The notes: generated by a model not told the origin, from the sequence alone. A stretch of 64,000 bases of DNA from Azospirillum oleiclasticum (GCF_013423485.1 NZ_JABFFR010000001.1:682001-746000), one strand, 5' to 3'; numbered from the stretch's first letter, positions 8,591 to 17,369 are shown. Made by a program: numbers and translations.

Positions 8591-9898
8591 TCACATCAGG
8601 GACGGCAGCAACAGGGAAACGGACGGGAACAGGATCAGCAGCGCCAGCCGGATCACGTCCGAGATCAGGAACGGCGTCACGCCACGGAAGATGGTGGAGA
8701 GCGGCACGTCGCGCAGCACCCCGCGCAGCACGAACACGTTCATCCCCACCGGCGGAGTGATCAGGCTGATCTCGGTCACGACCACCACGATGACCGCGAA
8801 CCAGATCAGCACCATCTCCGGGTCCATGCCGAAATCCAGGTCGGTGACGATGGGGTAGAAGATCGGCACTGTCAGCAGGATCATCGACAGGCTTTCCAGA
8901 ACGCAGCCGAGCAGGATGTAGATGGCGATGATCGCCAGCAGCACCGCCATCGGCGGCAGTGCCAGCCCCTGCACCCAGTCCTTCAGCGCGTCGGCGAAGC
9001 CGGCGAAGGTGACGAAGTTGGCGAAGAGCAGGGCGCCGATGATCACCAGGAACAGCATCGCCGTGGTGCGCGCGCTGTCCACCAGCAGCTCCAGCAGCAC
9101 CGGCCCGGTGAGCCGCCCGCGCAGCCACGCCATCAGGAAGGCCACGAAGGCGCCGATGCCCGCGGCCTCGGTCGGGGTGAAGATGCCACCGTAGATGCCG
9201 CCCATGATCACCGCGAAAAGGACCAGCATGCCTGACACGCCCTTCAGCGCGCGCAGCCGCTCGCCCCACGGCATGGGCTCGGCCGGCGGGCCCAGCTCCG
9301 GTTTCAGCCAGGTCGCGACGGCCACCGCGGCGATGTAGAGCGCGATCCCCAGGACGCCCGGCAGGATGCCGGCGATGAACAGCTTGCCGATGTCGGCCTG
9401 CGTCAGCAGCCCGTAGATCACCATGATCACCGACGGCGGGATCAGGATGCCCAGCGTTCCACCCGCGGCGATGGACCCGGCGGCGAGGCTGTCGGCGTAA
9501 CCGTAGCGCCGCATCGGCGGCATGGCGACCTTGGACATGGTGGCCGCCGTCGCCAGCGACGAGCCGCAGACCGCCGAGAAGCCGCCGCAGGCCGCCACCG
9601 ACGCCATCGCCAGCCCGCCGCGCCGGTGCCCCAGGAAGGCGTGCGCGGCCTGGAACAGCTCGCCGGAGATGCCGGCGCGGGTGACGAGATTGCCCATCAC
9701 GATGAACAGCGGAAGCACCGACAGGGTGTAGGAGAAGCCGGCGTCGAAGGTGTTCTGCCCCAGCATGGCAAGGGCCGGGCCCCAGTCCACCAGCAGCGCG
9801 AAGCCGACGACACCCACCAGGCCCATGGCCACGCCGATGGGCATGCGCATCAGGATCAGCGTGAACAGCGCGCCGACGCCGATCAGGGATTCGGTCAT
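8591..9898 (-). CDS. dctM: TRAP transporter large permease subunit (DctM)
   Basis: A 435-residue integral membrane protein with about a dozen hydrophobic segments, the expected length and layout of DctM. Family-typical stretches include SVLPLFIVMGNLV, GTLGILIPPSVIMVIYG, GIFTPTEAAGIGAF and ITPPVGMNVFVL. It forms the ion-coupled channel of a tripartite ATP-independent periplasmic transporter with the DctQ and DctP proteins encoded directly upstream. The 19-base gap to dctQ and 10-base gap to maiA indicate one transcript. The genetic context points to an aromatic or keto acid as substrate (inference). Confidence 0.95.
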   Translation of the reverse strand: MTESLIGVGALFTLILMRMPIGVAMGLVGVVGFALLVDWGPALAMLGQNTFDAGFSYTLSVLPLFIVMGNLVTRAGISGELFQAAHAFLGHRRGGLAMASVAACGGFSAVCGSSLATAATMSKVAMPPMRRYGYADSLAAGSIAAGGTLGILIPPSVIMVIYGLLTQADIGKLFIAGILPGVLGIALYIAAVAVATWLKPELGPPAEPMPWGERLRALKGVSGMLVLFAVIMGGIYGGIFTPTEAAGIGAFVAFLMAWLRGRLTGPVLLELLVDSARTTAMLFLVIIGALLFANFVTFAGFADALKDWVQGLALPPMAVLLAIIAIYILLGCVLESLSMILLTVPIFYPIVTDLDFGMDPEMVLIWFAVIVVVVTEISLITPPVGMNVFVLRGVLRDVPLSTIFRGVTPFLISDVIRLALLILFPSVSLLLPSLM

Positions 9899-9917
9899 GA
9901 CAGGGTCCTCTTTCCCT

Positions 9918-10442
9918 TCAGCGCCGCGCCACGCGCGCCAACAGCGCCAGAGCGGACAGCAGGCTGGCGCCGCTCATCAGGAAGGCCACGGGGGCCAGCG
10001 GCAGGCGGAGCTGGCTGGTGGTGCCGCCGGCGGCGAGCTGGTCCATCCCCTGCCGCGCCATCGCCCAGGCGAGGCCGGCCAAAGCCACGGCCGACAGCAG
10101 CGTCACCACCAGCCCCAGCCCACGCAACACCACGCGCGGCAGCAGGTGGTCGACCAGGTCGACCACCACGTGCTCGTCGCGCTCCGTCGCCAGCGGCAGC
10201 CCGATGAAGATCAGGGAGGCCAGCATCATCGACATCAGCTCGTAGGTGCCGGGGATCGGCAGCCCGAACAGGGTCCGGCCCACCACGTCGCCGGTGATCA
10301 CCAGCACCATGCCGCCAAGCAGGGCCGCTGCGGCCAGCCCCAGCGCCCGCCCGACGATGCGGCCGATCATGGGGCCGGGGGCGGGCAGGGGGGCCGGCGG
10401 GGCGACGCGGCGTTCTTCGTCCGGGTGGACCTGCACGGTCAT
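9918..10442 (-). CDS. dctQ: TRAP transporter small permease subunit (DctQ)
   Basis: A 174-residue protein with four predicted membrane helices (for example LGLAAAALLGGMVLVITGDVV and LVVTLLSAVALAGLAWAMA). Typical DctQ features are GRTLFGLPIPGTYELMSMMLASLIFIGLPLA, split here across helices, and ERDEHVVVDLVD. I place the start at the ATG at 10442, which overlaps the stop codon of dctP by ATGA and implies translational coupling; a longer upstream reading would run through dctP in another frame. It is the membrane partner that links DctP to DctM. Confidence 0.92.
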   Translation of the reverse strand: MTVQVHPDEERRVAPPAPLPAPGPMIGRIVGRALGLAAAALLGGMVLVITGDVVGRTLFGLPIPGTYELMSMMLASLIFIGLPLATERDEHVVVDLVDHLLPRVVLRGLGLVVTLLSAVALAGLAWAMARQGMDQLAAGGTTSQLRLPLAPVAFLMSGASLLSALALLARVARR

Positions 10443-11494
10443 GACGGCAGTGCAATGCCGGTCGCGGCGCGGATTTCCTTCAGCGCGGCACGGCCGTCCA
10501 CGCCGCGCCCGTCGGCCAGCTTCGCCCAATCCTCCTCCAGAGCGGAGGTCTGGACGACGAGATCCTTCACGAAGGCCGGATCGGCCTGGATGACCTCGAT
10601 CCCGGCGGCCTTGATCTTCTCCAGCGCGGCGTTGTCGGCGTCGATCCACGCCTTGCCGACGCGCCGGGCGAAGGCCTCGCCGGACAGGTCGGCGATGGCC
10701 TGCTTGTCGCGGTCCTCCAGCGCGTTCCACTTGCCCTGGTTCATCACGAAGAACCAGGAGGTGTTGTAGATGCCGCCGGGGACGGTGGTGGTGTGCTTCA
10801 GATGGTCGGTCAGCTTGAAAGCGGTGACCGCCTCCAGCGTGAAGGTCACGCCGTCGATCACCTTCTTGGACAGGATCTCGTACACCTCCGGCGACGGGGC
10901 CAGCAGGGGGGAGGCGCCGAGCTTGTTCATCAGGTCGCTGACATAGCCGCCGGGCACCCGCAGCCGCAGCCCCTTCAAATCCGCCGCCGTGCGGATCGGA
11001 CGAAGGTTGTTGTGGATGACGCCGGGGCCATGGGTGAAGACGCCCAGCGTGTGCACCCCCTCGTGCAGCTTGGCCTTGTCGAGCTTCGCCTGGAACTGCT
11101 TCCAGTAGGCCACCGACAGGTCGGCGGCGTCGTTGCCGAGGAAGGAGAATTCAGCCAGCCGGCTCAGCAGGAAGCGGTCGCCGGGGGTGAAGCTGTGCAG
11201 GCCGTAGGTGATGTCGGCCACCCCGTCGCGCGCCATGTCGAAATGCGCCGGCGCCCCGCCCAGCGGCTTGGGGAAGATGCGGATGGAGACGCGCCCGTCG
11301 GTCGCCTTCTTGACGTCCTCGGCCCACGGCTCGAAGGCGTTGACGACGACCGGGTGCCGCGGCGGCAGCCAGGAGGAGAAGGTCAGCGTGGTCGCCGCCG
11401 CGGCGCGGCGCGGCCACGCGGTGCCGGCCGCCCCGATGGCGACGCCGGCACCGGCGGCGCGGATCAGCGTGCGCCGCGACAGGGTCGTGGTCAT
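10439..11494 (-). CDS. dctP: TRAP transporter substrate-binding protein (DctP)
   Basis: A 351-residue periplasmic binding protein. The N-terminus has a twin-arginine-like export signal (SRRTLIRAAGAGVAIGAAG, cleaved near AAAATTL). The mature part opens with LTFSSWLPPRHPVV and includes GLRLRVPGGYVSDLMNKLGA, the conserved ligand-binding Arg region of the DctP family. It is the first gene of the dctP-dctQ-dctM-maiA operon, and an 8+8 inverted repeat lies about 80 bases upstream in its promoter region. The ligand is not deducible from sequence; the clustered homogentisate enzymes suggest a hydroxylated aromatic acid. Confidence 0.93.
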   Translation of the reverse strand: MTTTLSRRTLIRAAGAGVAIGAAGTAWPRRAAAATTLTFSSWLPPRHPVVVNAFEPWAEDVKKATDGRVSIRIFPKPLGGAPAHFDMARDGVADITYGLHSFTPGDRFLLSRLAEFSFLGNDAADLSVAYWKQFQAKLDKAKLHEGVHTLGVFTHGPGVIHNNLRPIRTAADLKGLRLRVPGGYVSDLMNKLGASPLLAPSPEVYEILSKKVIDGVTFTLEAVTAFKLTDHLKHTTTVPGGIYNTSWFFVMNQGKWNALEDRDKQAIADLSGEAFARRVGKAWIDADNAALEKIKAAGIEVIQADPAFVKDLVVQTSALEEDWAKLADGRGVDGRAALKEIRAATGIALPS

Positions 11495-11574
11495 GGTCGT
11501 CTCTCTCCCCTCATGCCCCGGTTCGGGATGTCCTTCGCGTCCACTCCCATTCGGCGTGACCGCGGACCAATCGT

Positions 11575-11594
11575 ATCGTTTCAGACGAAACGAT
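11575..11594. promoter_or_regulatory. Putative MarR operator upstream of dctP
   Basis: A perfect inverted repeat, ATCGTTTC-N4-GAAACGAT, about 80 bases upstream of the dctP start. The same element with one mismatch recurs at 12186-12205 on the other side of the MarR gene, so this is probably a binding site of that regulator. Confidence 0.65.
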
Positions 11595-11658
11595 TGTCAA
11601 GCCGGTTTGTTCGTGGAGCGGACCATGGGTGTGCGGCACTCTCCCCGCCGCAACCCCG

Positions 11659-12174
11659 TCAATCCGGCGCGTCCCCACCCTCGCCGGGTGCGAGGGTGGC
11701 GGCGCGGGCGTGCAGCTTGGTGAGGAGCTGGTCGAGCTGTGCCACCTCCTCGGCGTTCAGGCCCTCCAGCACCTCGCGCTCTGTGGCGAAAGCCAGCGGC
11801 ACGATCTGGCGGTAGATGCGGCGCCCATCGCGCGTCAGCCCAAGCACGTTCTGGCGCTGGTCGATGGGGTTGTCCTTGCGGGTGACATAACCGGCGGCGA
11901 CCAGCCGGGTGACGGCGCGGCTGACCTTGGCCTTGTCCATGGCTGTGCGCTGGCAGATGTCGGCGGAGGAGGCGGGGGCATAACGGCCGAGCACTGCCAT
12001 CACACGCCATTCCGGGATGCTCAGCCCGAACGCCGTCTCGTAGCGCCGGGCGAAGGCCCGCGATACCAGGTTGCTGACCACCGACAGGCGGTAGGGCAGG
12101 AAGCGGGAAAGCTCCAGCTCCGATGGTTCGTCGTTCCGGTCGTCGGTGTTGTTGATCGTCATGCCGTCACTCAT
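11659..12174 (-). CDS. MarR-family transcriptional regulator of the aromatic-acid locus
   Basis: A 171-residue winged-helix regulator. The DNA-binding core is visible as SIPEWRVMAVLGRYAPASSADICQ, TAMDKAKVSRAVTRLVAAGYV and the wing RKDNPIDQRQNVLGLT. I prefer the ATG at 12174; a GTG one codon earlier and an ATG at 12162 are possible. It lies between the TRAP/maiA operon (same strand, downstream) and the homogentisate operon (divergent). Inverted repeats of identical design flank it, which fits repression of both arms and of itself, relieved by a pathway intermediate, as is usual for MarR proteins of aromatic catabolism (inference). Confidence 0.9.
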   Translation of the reverse strand: MSDGMTINNTDDRNDEPSELELSRFLPYRLSVVSNLVSRAFARRYETAFGLSIPEWRVMAVLGRYAPASSADICQRTAMDKAKVSRAVTRLVAAGYVTRKDNPIDQRQNVLGLTRDGRRIYRQIVPLAFATEREVLEGLNAEEVAQLDQLLTKLHARAATLAPGEGGDAPD

Positions 12175-12185
12175 CACGCTTGCAA

Positions 12186-12205
12186 ATAGTTTCGTTTGAA
12201 ACGAT
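12186..12205. promoter_or_regulatory. Putative MarR operator between marR and the homogentisate operon
   Basis: ATAGTTTC-N4-GAAACGAT, the 11575-11594 repeat with a single mismatch in the left arm. It ends 12 bases from the marR start and about 80 bases before the dioxygenase start, so it can control both divergent genes. Confidence 0.65.
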
Positions 12206-12286
12206 ACTGGGTGTCAACGGATATGCGCGGCGCCGTGGCTCCCGGTGTTGCCACGCCATGGGCCGCCGCGCCGAAGGGAGGAGAGG

Positions 12287-13429
12287 GTGAAGCAATACAT
12301 CGCGTTCCCCAGGGTGGAAGGCCAGGCGACGCGCCAGGCGCATGCCGACCTGCCCGCCAACACCTATGAGCGGGAAATGGGCAAGGAGGGCTTCTTCGGC
12401 CCGGCCAGCCACATGTACCACCGCCACCCGCCCACCGGCTGGACCGACTGGGACGGCCCTCTGAAGCCGCGCGCCTTCGACCTGACGCGGCTCGCCGGGG
12501 AGCAGGACTCGCCGTGGGACGCGCCGGACGTGCTGCACAACGCCCATGTGCGGATGCGGCTGTGGCGTGCGCCGAAGCGGATGGAGCGGCTGGCGCGCAA
12601 CGGCGACGGCGACGAGCTGCTGTTCGTCCACACCGGCCGCGGCCACCTGTTCTGCGATTACGGGCATCTCGAGTTCCGCGCCGGCGACTACATCGTCCTG
12701 CCGCGCTCCACCATGTGGCGGGTGGAGTGCGACGAGCCGGTGATGGCGCTGTTGATCGAGGCGACCGGCTCCACCTACCGTTTGCCGGACAAGGGCATGC
12801 TGGGTCCGCACGCGATCTTCGACCCGGCGGTGCTGGACGTGCCCGCCATCGACGACGCCTTCCGCGCCCAGCAGGACGAGCGGGAGTGGCGGCTGGAGAT
12901 TAAGCGCCGCAACGCCATCAGCACGGTGACCTACCCGTTCAACCCGCTGGACGCGGTGGGGTGGAAGGGCGACCTTGCCCCCGTACGCCTCAATGTGGAG
13001 GACATACGGCCACTGATGAGCCACCGTTACCACCTGCCGCCCAGCGCGCACACCACCTTCGTCGCCGACCGCTTCGTCATCTGCACCTTCTGCCCGCGCC
13101 CGTTCGAGAGCGATCCGGGGGCGTTGAAGGTGCCCTTCTACCACAACAACGACGACTACGACGAAGTGCTGTTCTACCACGCCGGCGACTTCTTCAGCCG
13201 CGACAACATCCATCCGGGGATGATGACCTTCCACCCCTGCGGCTTCACGCATGGGCCGCACCCGAAGGCTTTGCAGGCCGCCTTCACGCCGCGCAAGCCG
13301 GCCACCGACGAGTACGCGGTGATGGTCGATACACGCGACGCGCTTGAGGTCGGCGCCGGTGCGGCATCCGTCGAATGGGGTGGCTACGTCGATAGCTGGA
13401 AGACGCCGGTGGCGAAAGCGGCCGAGTGA
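12287..13429 (+). CDS. hmgA: Homogentisate 1,2-dioxygenase-family protein
   Basis: A 380-residue double-cupin dioxygenase of the HgmA type. The C-terminal iron-site region is visible as PFYHNNDDYDEVLFYHAGDF followed by GMMTFHPCGFTHGPHPKA, which supplies the His/Glu/His ligands expected in this family. I chose the GTG at 12287 (VKQYIAFPRVEG) because GGGAGGAGAG lies directly upstream. It is the first gene of a plus-strand operon and cleaves homogentisate to maleylacetoacetate. It is shorter than the ~430-440-residue classical HmgA, so a related para-hydroxylated ring substrate cannot be excluded. Confidence 0.8.
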   Translation: MKQYIAFPRVEGQATRQAHADLPANTYEREMGKEGFFGPASHMYHRHPPTGWTDWDGPLKPRAFDLTRLAGEQDSPWDAPDVLHNAHVRMRLWRAPKRMERLARNGDGDELLFVHTGRGHLFCDYGHLEFRAGDYIVLPRSTMWRVECDEPVMALLIEATGSTYRLPDKGMLGPHAIFDPAVLDVPAIDDAFRAQQDEREWRLEIKRRNAISTVTYPFNPLDAVGWKGDLAPVRLNVEDIRPLMSHRYHLPPSAHTTFVADRFVICTFCPRPFESDPGALKVPFYHNNDDYDEVLFYHAGDFFSRDNIHPGMMTFHPCGFTHGPHPKALQAAFTPRKPATDEYAVMVDTRDALEVGAGAASVEWGGYVDSWKTPVAKAAE

Positions 13430-13457
13430 CCAAGGAAACAGGGGTTCGGAGACGGCA

Positions 13458-14477
13458 ATGAAACTGGCGACCTTGAAGGAGGGCGGGCGCGACGGGACCT
13501 TGTGCGTGGTCTCCCGCGACCTGTCCCGCGCCGTACGCGCCACCGGAATCGCGCGTACGTTCCAGGCCGCGCTGGACGACTGGGAGACGGTGGCGCCGCG
13601 GCTGCGCGACCTTTCGGCCGATCTGGAGATGGGACGGACCGAGGGAGCCTTCGCCTTCGACCCGGCGGCCTGCGCCGCACCGCTGCCGCGAGCCTACCAG
13701 TGGGCGGACGGTTCGGCCTACGTCAACCATGTGGAGCTGGTGCGGCGCGCGCGGGGGGCGGAGATGCCGCCCTCCTTCTGGACCGACCCGCTGATGTACC
13801 AGGGCGGCTCCGACGCCTTCCTGGGGCCGTGCGATCCCATCGAGGCCATCTCGGAGGCGCACGGCATCGACCTGGAGGCGGAGGTCGCGGTGATCACCGG
13901 CGACGTCCCGATGGCCGTCACGCCGGAGCGGGCGGGGGCGCACATACGGCTGCTGATGCTGGTCAACGACGTGTCCTTGCGGGGGCTGATCCCCAACGAG
14001 CTGGCGAAGGGCTTCGGCTTCTTCCAGTCCAAGCCCGCGACCGCCTTCTCCCCCGTCGCGGTCACGCCGGACGAGTTGGGGGACGCGTGGGACGGCGGGC
14101 GGGTGCACCGGCCGCTGGTGTCGCACATCAACGGCCGGCTGTTCGGAAAGCCGGACGCCGGCACCGACATGACCTTCGATTTCCCGACGCTGATCGCCCA
14201 CGCGGCGAAGACCCGGCATCTGGGCGCCGGGGCGATCATCGGCTCCGGCACCGTGTCCAACAAGCTGGACGGCGGGCCCGGCCGCCCGATTGACGAGGGC
14301 GGGGTCGGCTATTCCTGCCTCGCCGAGCTGCGCACGGTGGAGACGATCCTGAAGGGCGCGCCCGCCACGCCCTTCCTGCGCTACGGTGACCGGGTGCGGA
14401 TCGAGATGTTCGGGACGGATGGCGCCAGCGTTTTCGGCGCCATCGAGCAGACGGTCGTCCCGTACGCGGGCGCCTGA
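13458..14477 (+). CDS. Fumarylacetoacetate hydrolase-family protein
   Basis: A 339-residue FAH-fold hydrolase that probably splits fumarylacetoacetate into fumarate and acetoacetate. Characteristic elements are DLEAEVAVITGDVP (metal-binding Glu/Asp region), LVNDVSLRGLIP, GFGFFQSKPATAFSPVAVTP and the C-terminal GAIIGSGTVSNK. The ATG at 13458 was chosen from the family start MKLATLKEGGRDG. It lies 28 bases after hmgA on the same strand, and with maiA the three enzymes cover the lower homogentisate pathway. Its length is near that of bacterial two-domain FAH proteins. Confidence 0.88.
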   Translation: MKLATLKEGGRDGTLCVVSRDLSRAVRATGIARTFQAALDDWETVAPRLRDLSADLEMGRTEGAFAFDPAACAAPLPRAYQWADGSAYVNHVELVRRARGAEMPPSFWTDPLMYQGGSDAFLGPCDPIEAISEAHGIDLEAEVAVITGDVPMAVTPERAGAHIRLLMLVNDVSLRGLIPNELAKGFGFFQSKPATAFSPVAVTPDELGDAWDGGRVHRPLVSHINGRLFGKPDAGTDMTFDFPTLIAHAAKTRHLGAGAIIGSGTVSNKLDGGPGRPIDEGGVGYSCLAELRTVETILKGAPATPFLRYGDRVRIEMFGTDGASVFGAIEQTVVPYAGA

Positions 14478-14501
14478 ATCCATACGAAGAGGGAGTGAGA
14501 C

Positions 14502-15452
14502 ATGGCCAAGGCGTTCGCCTCCCAGGCCGATCTGGACGAGAAGACCGAGACCTTCACCGAGCTGGCCGACGGCGTCTATTGCCTGACCGCACAAGGCGAT
14601 CCGAATTCGGGCGTCATCGTCGGCGACGACGGGGTGATGGTGATCGACGCGCGCGCCACCCCGGCCATGGCCGGGGACCTGATGCGCCACGTGCGCACGG
14701 TGACCGACAAACCCGTCCGCCACGTCGTGCTGACCCACTACCACGCCGTGCGCGTGCTGGGGGCTTCGGGCTATGGCGCCGACGAGGTGATCGCCAGCGA
14801 CGAGACCTACGACCTGATCAAGGAGCGCGGCGCCCAGGACATGGCGTCGGAGATCCAGCGCTTTCCGCGCCTGTTCAAGGACGTCTCCAGCATCCCCGGC
14901 CTCACCTGGCCCAGCATCGTGTTCCACGACCGCATGGTCGTGTGGATGGGCAAACGGGAGGTGCACATCGTGCACGCCGGCCGTGGCCACACCAAGGGCG
15001 ACAGCGTCGTCTGGCTGCCCAAGGAGAAGGTGCTGTTCTCCGGCGACCTGGTGGAGTACGGCGCCACTCCCTATTGCGGCGACGCCTACTTCACCGACTG
15101 GCCGTCCACGCTCGACCGGCTGCTGCCCTTCGGCGCCGACAAGATGGTGCCCGGCCGTGGCGAGGCGTTGACCAGCGCCGCCCAGATCGGCGAGGGGGTG
15201 GCGCAGACCCGCGCCTTCCTGACCGACCTCACCGCCGTGGTGAAGGAGGGGGTGGCCGCCGGGCACGACCTGAAACGGGTGTACGCCATGGCGATGGAGC
15301 GGCTGTCGCCGGCCTACGGGCACTGGGTGATCTTCCAGCACTGCATGCCCTTCAACGTCAGCCGCTGCTTCGACGAGATGAGCGGCATCACCCACCCCCG
15401 CATCTGGACCGCCGAGCGCGACGTGGAGATGTGGGCGGCGCTGAACGACTGA
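14502..15452 (+). CDS. MBL-fold hydrolase-like protein with an altered HxHxDH motif
   Basis: A 316-residue metallo-beta-lactamase-fold protein (start ATG 14502 behind GGGAGTGAG). The fold is clear from NSGVIVGDDGVMVIDARATP, VVLTHYHAVRVLGA, GRGHTKGDSVVWLP and VLFSGDLVEYGATPY. The first metal motif reads HYHAVR where active family members have HxHxDH, so the Asp and third His are missing while the later His and Asp (GHTKGD, SGD) remain. It may bind one metal or have a non-hydrolytic role. It sits between the FAH-type hydrolase and the FAD hydroxylase in the catabolic operon. Its specific function is unknown. Confidence 0.82.
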   Translation: MAKAFASQADLDEKTETFTELADGVYCLTAQGDPNSGVIVGDDGVMVIDARATPAMAGDLMRHVRTVTDKPVRHVVLTHYHAVRVLGASGYGADEVIASDETYDLIKERGAQDMASEIQRFPRLFKDVSSIPGLTWPSIVFHDRMVVWMGKREVHIVHAGRGHTKGDSVVWLPKEKVLFSGDLVEYGATPYCGDAYFTDWPSTLDRLLPFGADKMVPGRGEALTSAAQIGEGVAQTRAFLTDLTAVVKEGVAAGHDLKRVYAMAMERLSPAYGHWVIFQHCMPFNVSRCFDEMSGITHPRIWTAERDVEMWAALND

Positions 15453-15516
15453 CGACGTTTGCGCGTCCGGACCCCCACCCCGACGACCCAACCAAGAAAC
15501 CACCGGAGGACCCGCC

Positions 15517-17187
15517 ATGACCGACGCCCCGCGCGTGACCCTGCCGTACCGCCGCCCGCCGGAGCTGGACGGGACGGGCACGCGGCGCCCGGTGGTGGTG
15601 GTCGGCGCGGGGCCGGTGGGGCTGGCGGCTGCCATCGACCTCGGGCAGCGCGGGATTCCCGTGCTGCTGCTGGACGACGACGACACGGTGTCGGTGGGCA
15701 GCCGGGCCATCTGCTGGTCGAAGCGCACGCTCGAGATCCTCGACCGGCTCGGCGTCGCCGCACCGATGGAGGCGAAGGGCATCACCTGGAAGGTCGGCAA
15801 GGTCTTCCACCAGGACCGGCTGGTCTATGGCTTCGACCTGTTGCCGGAGGAGGGGCACAAGCACCCGGCCTTCATCAACCTCCAGCAATATTACGTCGAG
15901 GAGTATCTGATCGATCGCATCGCCTCGATGCCGTCGGTGGAGCTGCGCTGGCGCCACAAGGTGGTGGGGATCGCGCCGGCTGCGGACGGGGTGACGCTGA
16001 CGGTGGAGACTCCGGACGGCACCTGCCGCATCGACGCCGACTGGGTGCTCGCCTGCGATGGCGCGCGCAGCCCGGTGCGCCGGATGATGGGCCTGTCTTT
16101 CGAGGGTCAGGTGTTCGAGGACCGATTCCTGATCGCCGACGTGCGGATGAAGGCCGGTTTCCCGACCGAGCGCTGGTTCTGGTTCGACCCGCCCTTCCAC
16201 CCCGGGCAGAGCGCGCTCTTGCACCGGCAGGCGGACGATGTCTGGCGCATCGACCTGCAACTGGGCTGGAGCGCCGATCCGGAGGCGGAGAAGCAGCCCG
16301 AGCGTGTCATCCCGCGCCTGAAAGCCATGCTGGGGGAGGACGCGCGGTTCGAGCTTGAGTGGGTCAGCGTCTACACGTTCCAGTGCCGGCGGCTGGCGCG
16401 GTTCCGGCACGGCCGGGTGATCTTCGTCGGCGACAGCGCGCATCAGGTCTCTCCCTTCGGCGCGCGCGGCGGCAACGGCGGCATCCAGGATGCCGACAAC
16501 CTCGTCTGGAAGCTCGCGATGGTGGTGCGTGGCGAGGCGCCCGAACGGCTGCTGGACTCGTACGACGAGGAGCGCATCCACGGGGCGGACGAGAACATCC
16601 GCAACTCCACCCGCTCCACTGACTTCATCACGCCGAAGGGGCCGGGGGCGAAGGCGCTGCGCGACGCGGTGCTGTCGCTGGCCGGCACCGACCCGGAGGT
16701 GCGGCGCTTCGTCAATTCCGGCCGGCTGTCGCTGCCCTGCTCGCTGGCCGGCTTCGCGCTCCAGACCGCCGACGCCGAACCGTGGGTGGGAGGGGCGCCG
16801 CCCGGCAGCGTCTGCCCGGACGCGCCCGTCTGCACCGCCGACGACCGCCCGGCCTGGCTTCTCGACCGGCTCGGCGGCGATTTCGCGCTGCTGGTCTTCG
16901 CCGAGGGGTCGGCTGATGTGCCGCGCCTTCCGGGTGTGCGCACGCTGGTGGTGGCGCCCGACGCCGCGGGTTTCGCCGCGGAGGTGGAGCTTCTGGTCGA
17001 TACGGACGGGCTGGCGGTCCGTCGCTACGCCGCGACGCCCGGCTGCGTCCACCTGATCCGCCCCGACCAGCACGTCGCGGCGCGCTGGCGGCGCTTCGAC
17101 GCTGCCGTCGTGGCCGCGGCACTCGACCGCGCCTGCGCTCGTGGCGAGCGCGTGGCCGATACTCTCGCGCAGGGAGCCGCCGCATGA
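15517..17187 (+). CDS. FAD-dependent aromatic hydroxylase (MhpA/TetX-type monooxygenase)
   Basis: A 556-residue group A flavoprotein monooxygenase. The N-terminal Rossmann motif VVVVGAGPVGLAAAIDL binds FAD ADP, VLACDGARSPVRRMMG is the DG motif, and GRVIFVGDSAHQVSPFGARG is the GD motif contacting FAD and NAD(P)H. The C-terminal ~120 residues look like the thioredoxin-fold tail of MhpA-like enzymes (VHLIRPDQHVAARWR). In context it probably hydroxylates an aromatic acid to the para-diol used by the dioxygenase; the exact substrate is unknown. Its stop overlaps the ATGA of the DUF2783 gene. Confidence 0.88.
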   Translation: MTDAPRVTLPYRRPPELDGTGTRRPVVVVGAGPVGLAAAIDLGQRGIPVLLLDDDDTVSVGSRAICWSKRTLEILDRLGVAAPMEAKGITWKVGKVFHQDRLVYGFDLLPEEGHKHPAFINLQQYYVEEYLIDRIASMPSVELRWRHKVVGIAPAADGVTLTVETPDGTCRIDADWVLACDGARSPVRRMMGLSFEGQVFEDRFLIADVRMKAGFPTERWFWFDPPFHPGQSALLHRQADDVWRIDLQLGWSADPEAEKQPERVIPRLKAMLGEDARFELEWVSVYTFQCRRLARFRHGRVIFVGDSAHQVSPFGARGGNGGIQDADNLVWKLAMVVRGEAPERLLDSYDEERIHGADENIRNSTRSTDFITPKGPGAKALRDAVLSLAGTDPEVRRFVNSGRLSLPCSLAGFALQTADAEPWVGGAPPGSVCPDAPVCTADDRPAWLLDRLGGDFALLVFAEGSADVPRLPGVRTLVVAPDAAGFAAEVELLVDTDGLAVRRYAATPGCVHLIRPDQHVAARWRRFDAAVVAAALDRACARGERVADTLAQGAAA

Positions 17188-17369
17188 CCCACGACGACCT
17201 GTACGAGGCGCTGGTCGCCATGCACCGCGGGCTGGATGCCGAACAGAGCCTGCTGGTGAACAGCCGCCTGATCCTGCTGCTGTCCCGCCATGTGTCGGAC
17301 GAGTCCGTGTGGCGTCGCTGCATCGCCGAGGCGCGGGCCGGGGTTGCGGAAACGACGTCCGTCGCGTGA
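17184..17369 (+). CDS. DUF2783 small protein, partner of the hydroxylase
   Basis: A 61-residue protein that overlaps the hydroxylase stop by four bases. The sequence MTHDDLYEALVAMHRGL and SRLILLLSRHVSD match my memory of DUF2783, a short family encoded next to FAD monooxygenases in proteobacteria. No catalytic motif is visible, and it is predicted to be helical and cytosolic. Tight coupling suggests a subunit or stability factor of the hydroxylase (inference). Confidence 0.8.
   Translation: MTHDDLYEALVAMHRGLDAEQSLLVNSRLILLLSRHVSDESVWRRCIAEARAGVAETTSVA

Noticed and set aside
13284-15800. 838-residue open frame on the minus strand
   Set aside because: Antisense to the FAH-type hydrolase and MBL genes, whose family motifs are clear on the plus strand.
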